Part shown: piece after piece, positions 58,639 to 64,000 of the stretch
Layout of the letters: each line of letters opens with the position of its first letter
How positions within the stretch are numbered: position 1 is the first letter of the stretch
Origin: Luoshenia tenuis
GTDB lineage: Bacteria > Bacillota > Clostridia > Christensenellales > GCA-900066905
Reading direction: 5' to 3'
Assembly (NCBI RefSeq): GCF_014384745.1
Contig: NZ_JACRSO010000005.1
Coordinates: 133,763 to 197,762, forward strand
DNA length: 64,000 bases
Made by a program: the position numbers and the translations under genes
Notes under the pieces: model-generated
What the model saw: only the letters and a program-made list of their open reading frames with translations
Databases searched by the model: none
Told to the model about the DNA's origin: nothing

Positions 58639-60159
58639 TTACAGCGGCTTATAATCGAACCACTCAAAGTACGCCTTGTTGCAGGATCTGGCGCCGTTGG
58701 CCGTGGCGTAAAGCCCAAAGAAAGTGCCGGTAAAGCTCATGGTCGTAGCTTCGGTGCTGATGGGCTGGGTAGAGGCCACGCAGGCCTTTTGCATTTCCCC
58801 GCCCGGGCGGCCATACACAAAGGTGTAGTTCAGCTTGTCGGCCTTCACGCCCAGCAGGATGGGGCCTTTATCAATCTCCGCCTCAAAGGCGATGTAGCTC
58901 ATATCCGTGGAGGTGCGCCGCACGATCAGCTTGCGCCGCCCGTCCCGCAGCGTAACGGCGATCTCGTAATGGTAGCGGGGCTGGTAGAAGGTGGTAAAGC
59001 CCGCCTCCTCGCCCTCGGCCAGCGGCTCAAAGTCCAAAAGGGTAGTCGCCTCGCAGTCCCAGTGCTGCTGGCGGCGGCCGATAAAGCTGGGCGAGGCCCA
59101 GTCGTACAGGTTCTTCTCCCCGCAGCGCAGGCCGATGGCGCTTTTGCGCCCGGTATTCAGGTCGTAATCGGCTAAATTGGGGTTGCGCAGGTAATTCCAG
59201 GGCAGCGCCAGGCGCTGGCCGTCAAAGTCATCCCGCACAGGATCAGGGGCAAAGGGCTTTTGGGGCAGCAGTTCCGCCTCCATGGTGGTGTGGATCTGCC
59301 CGTCGCCATACACGTGCGGCCAGCCGTCCGCATCCCAGGTCACCGGTGCCAAAAATGTCTCGCGCCCCAGGTGGTGGAAAGCGTTGCGGCTGAGCCGGTA
59401 TCCCAGAAAGACCATCCACCAGCTGCCGTCGTGGGCCTGCACCAGGTCGCCGTGCCCCGTAGCCTGAAGGATGTTGAGCGGATGATCCCGCTGGGAGAGG
59501 ATGGGGTTGTGGGGGCAGCTCTCAAAGGGGCCGTAGGGGCTGTCGCTGCGGGCGATGGTCTCCATATGCCCCAGCTCCGTGCCACCCTCGGCGATCATCA
59601 GGTAATACTTCCCGCCAATCTTATAAAGGTGCGGCGCCTCGGGGTTGCGCCCGCCCGTGCCGCCCCAGACCTTGCGGGGCTTGGTCAAAAGCCGGCCGGT
59701 CTTAATGTCGATCTGGCTGGTGGTGATGCAAAATTGGTTGTCGATGCTCTGGTTGGAGGTAAAGTAGACCTTGCCGTCCTCGTCAAAAAACAGGGAGGGG
59801 TCGATGCCGCCCTGGGCCACGGGGATGGGCTCGGACCATTCGCCCGCCGGGTCCTCGGTCCATACATAAAAGTTACCCATGTTGCTCACGTTGGTGGTCA
59901 CCATATAAAACCGCCCGTCGTGATAGCGCAGGGTGGGGGCGTAAATGCCGCCGGAGGGCTTACAGTTGTCCAGCGGCAGCTGGCTTTTGCGGCTTAGCGC
60001 ATAGCCGATCTGCTCCCAGTTCACCAGATCCCGGCTGTGGTAGATGGGCACGCCCGGAAAGTACTCAAAGGAACTGGTGGCCAGGTAATAGTCCTCGCCC
60101 ACCCGGCAGATGGAAGGATCTGGATTGTAACCGGGGATGACCGGGTTTTGATATTTCAT
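58639..60159 (-). CDS. GH43 glycoside hydrolase, beta-xylosidase-like (second of tandem pair)
   Basis: 506 aa. N-terminal five-bladed propeller with catalytic Asp14 (YNPDPS), Asp120 (GGIDPSLFF) and general acid Glu174 (RNPEAPHLYK). The C-terminal region (about 325-506) is the concanavalin-like beta-sandwich found in xylosidases of the XynB type. No signal peptide: acts on imported xylo- or arabino-oligosaccharides in the cytoplasm. 15 bp downstream of its paralogue in one operon. Highly similar to it, with a block of near-identical DNA (59501-59600). Confidence 0.93.
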   Translation of the reverse strand: MKYQNPVIPGYNPDPSICRVGEDYYLATSSFEYFPGVPIYHSRDLVNWEQIGYALSRKSQLPLDNCKPSGGIYAPTLRYHDGRFYMVTTNVSNMGNFYVWTEDPAGEWSEPIPVAQGGIDPSLFFDEDGKVYFTSNQSIDNQFCITTSQIDIKTGRLLTKPRKVWGGTGGRNPEAPHLYKIGGKYYLMIAEGGTELGHMETIARSDSPYGPFESCPHNPILSQRDHPLNILQATGHGDLVQAHDGSWWMVFLGYRLSRNAFHHLGRETFLAPVTWDADGWPHVYGDGQIHTTMEAELLPQKPFAPDPVRDDFDGQRLALPWNYLRNPNLADYDLNTGRKSAIGLRCGEKNLYDWASPSFIGRRQQHWDCEATTLLDFEPLAEGEEAGFTTFYQPRYHYEIAVTLRDGRRKLIVRRTSTDMSYIAFEAEIDKGPILLGVKADKLNYTFVYGRPGGEMQKACVASTQPISTEATTMSFTGTFFGLYATANGARSCNKAYFEWFDYKPL

Positions 60160-60174
60160 CTTCGCACATCCTTT

Positions 60175-61701
60175 CTATTCGTCGCCTACGCTGTAATCGA
60201 ACCAGTCAAAGTAGGCCCAATTCTGGGATTGGGCGCCGTTGGCCGTGGCGTAAAGCCCCAAGAACATGCCGGTGGCGTGGGTGGTAGAGGCCTCGATGCT
60301 CACCGGCAGGGTAGAGGCCGTACAGGCGACCTGCATCTCCCCGCCCGGTCGGCCGTACATAAAGGTGTAATCCATCTTATCCGCCTTGACCCCCAGTACG
60401 ATGGGGCCGGGCTCCACCTCCCGCTCAAAGGCGATATAGCACATGTCCACCGCGGTTCGCCGCACGATCAGCACCCGCTTGCCCTCCTTGCGGGTCAGGG
60501 CGATTTCGTAATGGTGCAGCGGTTGGAAGTAGGTGGTAAAGCCGGCCTCTTCGCCCTCGGCGCGGGGCTCAAAGTCCAAAAGGGTATAGGCCTCGCAGTC
60601 CCATTGCTCCTGCCGGCGGCCAATAAAGCTGGGCGAGGCCCAGTCAAACAGGTTGTACGCCCCGCAGCGCAGGCCGATGGCGCTTTTGCGCCCGGTATTC
60701 AGGTCGTAATCCGCAAAGTTGGGGTTGCGCAGGTAGTTCCAGGGCAGGGCCAGGCGCTCTCCATCAAAGTCGTCCCGCTTGGGCGCCTTGGGGAAGGGCT
60801 TTAGCGGCAGCGTTTCGCATTCCATATCGATGCGGATCTGCCCGTCGTTATACACGTGTGGCCAGCCGTCCTCATCCCAGGTCACCGGGGCCATAAAGCT
60901 CTCCCGTCCCAGGTGGTGGAAGGCGTTGCGCGTCATCCGGAAGGCCAAAAACACCAGCCACCAGCTGCCGTCGTGCGCCTCGATCAGATCGGCGTGGCCA
61001 GTGCCCTGGATGAGGTTAAGCGGGTTGCCCCGGTGGGTCAAAATGGGGTTGTGGGGGCAGCTCTCAAAGGGGCCGTAGGGGCTGTCGCTGCGGGCAATGG
61101 TCTCCATATGCCCCAGCTCCGTGCCGCCCTCGGCGATCATCAAATAGTATTTTCCGTTGATTTTGTAGAGGTGCGGGCCCTCCGGGTGCCGCCCGCCCGT
61201 GCCCGTCCAAATAGTGCGGGGCTTTGTCAAAAGCTGGCCGGTGGCGATGTCGATCTCACTCTGGGCAATGGTCCAATCCCCGCCGGTGGGCTGGTTGGAG
61301 GTCAGGTAGACCTTTCCGTCATCGTCAAAGAACAGGGAAGGGTCGATACCGCCCTGCGCCAAAAAGATGGGTTCGGACCATTCCCCTGCGGGATCCTCGG
61401 TCCACACGTAAAAGTTTCCGCCGTGGCTGACATTGGTGGTGATCATGTAAAACCGCCCCTCGTGGTAGCGGATCACCGGCGCAAAAATGCCCCGGGAGGG
61501 CGGGCAGTTCTTCAGTTCCAACTGCGAGCGGCGGGTCAAACAGTAGCCGATCTGCTCCCAGTTCACCATGTCGCGGCTGTGGTACACCGGCACCCCGGGA
61601 AAGTCCTCAAAACTGCTGGTCACCAGGTAATAATCCTCGCCCACGCGGCAAACGCTGGGGTCGGGATTATAGCCTGGAATAATTGGGTTGCGAAAGCCCA
61701 T
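60175..61701 (-). CDS. GH43 glycoside hydrolase, beta-xylosidase-like (first of tandem pair)
   Basis: 508 aa, same architecture as its neighbour: catalytic Asp14, Asp120 and Glu174 (RHPEGPHLYK), with the C-terminal beta-sandwich. Differences cluster around the substrate pocket, e.g. YCLTRRSQLELKNCPPSRG against YALSRKSQLPLDNCKPSGG, so the two may prefer different linkages or chain ends. ATG 61701 follows AAGGGGG; an upstream ATG at 61719 overlaps that site. Preceded by a consensus promoter and a leader palindrome. Confidence 0.93.
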   Translation of the reverse strand: MGFRNPIIPGYNPDPSVCRVGEDYYLVTSSFEDFPGVPVYHSRDMVNWEQIGYCLTRRSQLELKNCPPSRGIFAPVIRYHEGRFYMITTNVSHGGNFYVWTEDPAGEWSEPIFLAQGGIDPSLFFDDDGKVYLTSNQPTGGDWTIAQSEIDIATGQLLTKPRTIWTGTGGRHPEGPHLYKINGKYYLMIAEGGTELGHMETIARSDSPYGPFESCPHNPILTHRGNPLNLIQGTGHADLIEAHDGSWWLVFLAFRMTRNAFHHLGRESFMAPVTWDEDGWPHVYNDGQIRIDMECETLPLKPFPKAPKRDDFDGERLALPWNYLRNPNFADYDLNTGRKSAIGLRCGAYNLFDWASPSFIGRRQEQWDCEAYTLLDFEPRAEGEEAGFTTYFQPLHHYEIALTRKEGKRVLIVRRTAVDMCYIAFEREVEPGPIVLGVKADKMDYTFMYGRPGGEMQVACTASTLPVSIEASTTHATGMFLGLYATANGAQSQNWAYFDWFDYSVGDE

Positions 61702-61734
61702 GTCGTTTTCCCCCTTCAAGCCATCAATATTTGT

Positions 61735-61749
61735 ACGCTTTAGAAGCGT
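61735..61749. promoter_or_regulatory. Possible operator in the GH43 leader
   Basis: ACGCTT-TAG-AAGCGT, perfect 6-bp arms, between the predicted transcription start and the RBS. No regulator gene is adjacent. Confidence 0.4.
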
Positions 61750-61770
61750 TTTGGACCGGCCTTTTCTTCA

Positions 61771-61799
61771 ATTGTATAGCGCGCTTAGCACACTGTCAA
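61771..61799 (-). promoter_or_regulatory. Promoter of the GH43 operon
   Basis: Minus strand: TTGACA (61799-61794), 17 bases, TACAAT (61776-61771). Confidence 0.8.
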
Positions 61800-61845
61800 T
61801 GGACTTTACGCGCATAGAAACCAGACATTTTTTGCGCAGCATAGC

Positions 61846-61875
61846 AAAAGGCGGCGCCCTTCAAAGGGTACCGCC
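61846..61875 (-). terminator. Terminator of the lemA-TPM unit
   Basis: GGCGG / CCGCC outer and CCCTT / AAGGG inner pairs; minus-strand TTTTGC follows. Confidence 0.65.
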
Positions 61876-61889
61876 CGCTTGTTCGTATT

Positions 61890-62687
61890 TTACCAGCTCC
61901 GGCTGGAGCCGCCGCCACCACCGGAACCGCCGCCGCCGGAAAAACCGCCGCCACCAAAGCCTCCGCCACCGCTGCCGCGTCCGCCTCTGCCAAAGAGGAT
62001 GAAAAACGTCAGCAAGTGCCGGGTAATGGTACCGCCCAAAAACAGCCAGTCGATGGCCAAAAGCGCGATCGCGCCGATCATCATGGCGATCTGTAGCCAG
62101 CGGGGCATCCCTTCCTCATCGCCATGCTCCTGCGGCGTAGCCGGGGTAGGCAAGGGGGATTGGAAGTAGGATATTTCCGATGGGTCTATGCCGTATTCCT
62201 CACAAACGATATTGTAGATCTCCTGATAGCCGTAGGCCAGCCCGGTCTCATATTCGCCCTCGCGGAAGTGGGGCAGCATCCGCTCATCCTGGATGCGGCC
62301 GGTCTTTCCGTCGGGCAGCGCGCCCTCCAGCCCGTAGCCCACTTCGATGGCGCTTTGCCGGTCTTCTACCGCCAGCAGGATCAGCACGCCGTTATCCTTG
62401 TCCTTGTCGCCCAACCCCCAGCTGCGCAGCATATCCAGGCTTACATCTCTTATGGGCTCTCCATCCAGGGAATTCACCGTGGCAACGGCGATCTGCGCGC
62501 CGGTCTTTTCAGCCAGCGCATTGCTGGAGGCCACGATGCTTTCCTTCACCTCGGGGGAGAAGATGTTGGCCTCGTCGTAAACGTATAGTTCTCGGGAGGG
62601 CTGCGGCGCTGCCAGCGCGGGCAACGCGCTAAGCAGCACCAGGAGCAGCGCGATAAACCAAACGGCCTTTAATCGTGCGCGCTTCAT
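61890..62687 (-). CDS. TPM-domain membrane protein (YgcG-like)
   Basis: 265 aa. Signal peptide (residues 1-26), extracytoplasmic TPM domain (about 35-150: VYDEANIFSPEVKESI, QIAVATVNSLDGEPI, DNGVLILLAVEDRQSAIEVGYGLEG), a membrane region (about 197-235) and a Gly/Ser/Phe-rich tail. TPM domains are linked with phosphatase activity or with photosystem repair in plants; in bacteria they nearly always pair with LemA, as here (31-bp gap). Confidence 0.9.
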   Translation of the reverse strand: MKRARLKAVWFIALLLVLLSALPALAAPQPSRELYVYDEANIFSPEVKESIVASSNALAEKTGAQIAVATVNSLDGEPIRDVSLDMLRSWGLGDKDKDNGVLILLAVEDRQSAIEVGYGLEGALPDGKTGRIQDERMLPHFREGEYETGLAYGYQEIYNIVCEEYGIDPSEISYFQSPLPTPATPQEHGDEEGMPRWLQIAMMIGAIALLAIDWLFLGGTITRHLLTFFILFGRGGRGSGGGGFGGGGFSGGGGSGGGGGSSRSW

Positions 62688-62718
62688 TGTTCACCTAGCC
62701 TTCCTTTACAGTTAGGTC

Positions 62719-63291
62719 CTATTTGCTAAAATCCACTTCCGGTACCTGGTCGCTGCCGGCGGCGGCCTCAAAATACTCCGCCTTCTGGAAGCCGAACATA
62801 CCCGCCCAAATGTTGTTGGGGAAGCGTACGACCATATTGTTGTAGCTTTGCACCGCCTCGTTATAGTCCTTACGGGCTACGGAAATGCGGTTCTCCGTTC
62901 CGGCCAGCTCATCGGAGAGCTGCCTGAAGTTCGCGTCGCTCTTAAGCTCCGGGTAATTCTCCACAATTACCATCAGCCGGCTCAGCGCGCTGTTCAGCGC
63001 CGAATCCGCTTCCGCCTTTTCGCCCACCGTCTGGGCGCCGGCCAACTGGGCACGGGCCGTGGTCACGCTGTCGATCACATCCTGCTCCTGCGCGGCAAAA
63101 CCCTTGACCGTGCTCACCAGGTTGGGGATCAGATCCGTGCGCCGCTGCAGCTGTACGTCGATCTGGCTAAAAGAGCTTGAGACGCTCTCCCGGCCGGATA
63201 CCAGCCCGTTATAGCCGCCAATTGCGGAAAACACCACGATGAGGATGACCGCGACGATGACGCCTAACGTTATGATGACACCTTTTTTCAT
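62719..63291 (-). CDS. lemA: LemA family protein
   Basis: 190 aa. One N-terminal membrane helix (residues 5-27) and a long helical bundle outside. Family motifs: VSSSFSQIDVQLQRRTDLIPNLV, ENYPELKSDANFRQL, AVQSYNNMVVRFPNNI. Function unknown. AAGGAGATTGAAGC precedes the ATG. Divergent from the rRNA operon that begins about 450 bp away. Confidence 0.95.
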   Translation of the reverse strand: MKKGVIITLGVIVAVILIVVFSAIGGYNGLVSGRESVSSSFSQIDVQLQRRTDLIPNLVSTVKGFAAQEQDVIDSVTTARAQLAGAQTVGEKAEADSALNSALSRLMVIVENYPELKSDANFRQLSDELAGTENRISVARKDYNEAVQSYNNMVVRFPNNIWAGMFGFQKAEYFEAAAGSDQVPEVDFSK

Positions 63292-63736
63292 GCTTCAATC
63301 TCCTTGCTTTTGTTTTGCTCATCTGTAAGCGCTACAGTGAAAACTTACATGACTTATCATACGGGAAATGGAGAGAATTGGCAAATGCTTTGCGCCCATC
63401 ACCGGAGTATGGCGCAAGGCCCAGCGCGTCTGTGCGCATGATGCAGGCCCCACCGAGGCTCGCCATTGCCAAATTCGGGCTAAAACCGCTAAAATTGCGC
63501 TGCGGACTATAAAGCCGCTTGATTTCCTCTATCCTATTTTATCGTTTTCTGCTAAGATTATCCCATAAGATCATCCGCGCGCTTAAAACGGACCTGGAAC
63601 GGTTAAAAAGATCGCTTCCATATATATACGCATAAAAGCGGTGCCGTACGGCGATAAAGAACGGTGCGGCAAAGCCGGTATCCGCTCCCTCCGGGGAAAA
63701 AACTTATAAAAAAGTGCATTTTTTTCAAGTTTTGGG
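63292..63736. other. Intergenic region ahead of the rRNA promoter
   Basis: No gene recognised. A near-palindrome CTGTA-AGCGC-TACAG lies at 63323-63337, in the upstream region of lemA. 63705-63735 is A/T-rich and directly upstream of the rRNA -35 box, which fits an UP element. Confidence 0.4.
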
Positions 63737-63765
63737 TTGACAGGCTATGCCAAGTTTGGTATGAT
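63737..63765 (+). promoter_or_regulatory. rRNA operon promoter
   Basis: TTGACA (63737-63742), 17 bases, TATGAT (63760-63765), preceded by an A/T-rich stretch. It gives a leader of about 190 bases. Confidence 0.85.
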
Positions 63766-63772
63766 TAATCTC

Positions 63773-63960
63773 GCTCCGGTAAACCCGGGGCGCAAAACTG
63801 CCTCAGATGGCAGTTTATAAGACCTTTGAAAACTGCACAGAGAAGAGACGAAATAGCAAGAAGTTCTGAAGTAAGTAAGGTAAGCGGAAACGGAGAGGAC
63901 TTTGAGTAAGAGCCAAAGAGCAGGGGGTAGGAAACGAAGCCCTGCTTGAATAAAAGGATT
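63773..63960 (+). other. 16S rRNA leader
   Basis: Contains CTTTGAAAACTGCACAG (63824-63840), the usual phrase ahead of clostridial 16S genes, and sequences that normally pair with the 3' flank for RNase III processing. The 3' partner is outside the window. Confidence 0.6.
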
Positions 63961-64000
63961 AAATTGAAGAGTTTGATCCTGGCTCAGGACGAACGCTGGC
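63961..64000 (+). rRNA. rrs: 16S ribosomal RNA (5' end only)
   Basis: The sequence from 63961 reads AAATTGAAGAGTTTGATCCT, then GGCTCAGGACGAACGCTGGC, the universal 16S 5' end (27F primer site included). The rest lies beyond the window. Confidence 0.98.

Noticed and set aside
63323..63337. Possible catabolite-response (cre) element ahead of lemA
   Set aside because: CTGTA-AGCGC-TACAG contains a TGTAAGCGCTACA core that is one base shorter than the 14-base cre consensus, and lemA is not a usual CcpA target.

Overview
The window is chromosomal DNA from a GC-rich, endospore-forming member of the Bacillota (class Clostridia). The evidence is the block mfd - prsA - spoVT - yabM-like flippase - mazG (yabN) - hup - rqcP, a typical Clostridia/Bacilli neighbourhood, together with spoVT, CotF-like coat proteins, an EndoA-type MazEF pair, NiaR control of NAD synthesis and sigma-A promoters with TTGACA/TATAAT boxes. 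A gut commensal of the Christensenellales type is a guess from gene content and base composition, not something the sequence proves. I see no prophage, insertion sequence, CRISPR array or tRNA gene. The last 40 bases are the 5' end of a 16S rRNA gene.

Layout. 1-15.2 kb: the conserved repair/spore/translation block (mfd to rqcP), interrupted by a small APH-fold kinase gene and by an inverted prepilin + lipoprotein pair, followed by an ispD-ispF fusion, an anchored protein of unknown function and radA. 15.2-22.9 kb: a fluoride riboswitch and crcB, a sugar isomerase-like gene, an esterase, a HAD phosphatase, a P-type ATPase with a small membrane partner, two small coat-type proteins and recX. 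22.9-23.8 kb: copy A of a composite intergenic repeat. 23.8-27.8 kb: a phosphohexomutase and transketolase. 27.8-30.9 kb: a compact SOS-type module in which a Y-family polymerase and a small partner are divergent from an XRE/S24 self-cleaving repressor and an SRAP (HMCES-like) protein. Two matching 17-bp operators lie in the shared promoter region. 30.9-34.1 kb: a GntR-regulated ABC transporter and an aldo/keto reductase. 34.2-38.7 kb: a MoxR-DUF58-transglutaminase operon. 38.9-45 kb: birA, a P1 peptidase, the NAD(P)HX repair enzyme, mazEF, a YitT protein and an MBL hydrolase. 45-48.8 kb: the nadB-nadC-niaR-nadA operon. 48.9-52.6 kb: a ROK glucokinase - pyrophosphatase - small protein operon, a thioesterase and an esterase. 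52.8-56.9 kb: a four-gene surface-polymer O-acetylation cassette. 57.1-57.8 kb: copy B of the repeat. 57.9-63.3 kb: a DJ-1/PfpI protein, tandem GH43 xylosidases, and TPM and LemA proteins. 63.7-64 kb: rRNA promoter, leader and 16S start.

How the parts work together. Several clusters carry their own switch visible in the DNA: the SOS module (TTCTC-N7-GAGAA twice), the GntR/ABC operon (perfect 8-bp inverted repeat after a consensus promoter), the nad operon (TGTC-AA-GACA over the -35 box), crcB (fluoride riboswitch overlapping a terminator) and possibly the GH43 pair (ACGCTT-TAG-AAGCGT in the leader). The most useful leads are the paired SOS operators with the uncharacterised 85-residue partner of the polymerase, and the two-copy composite repeat.
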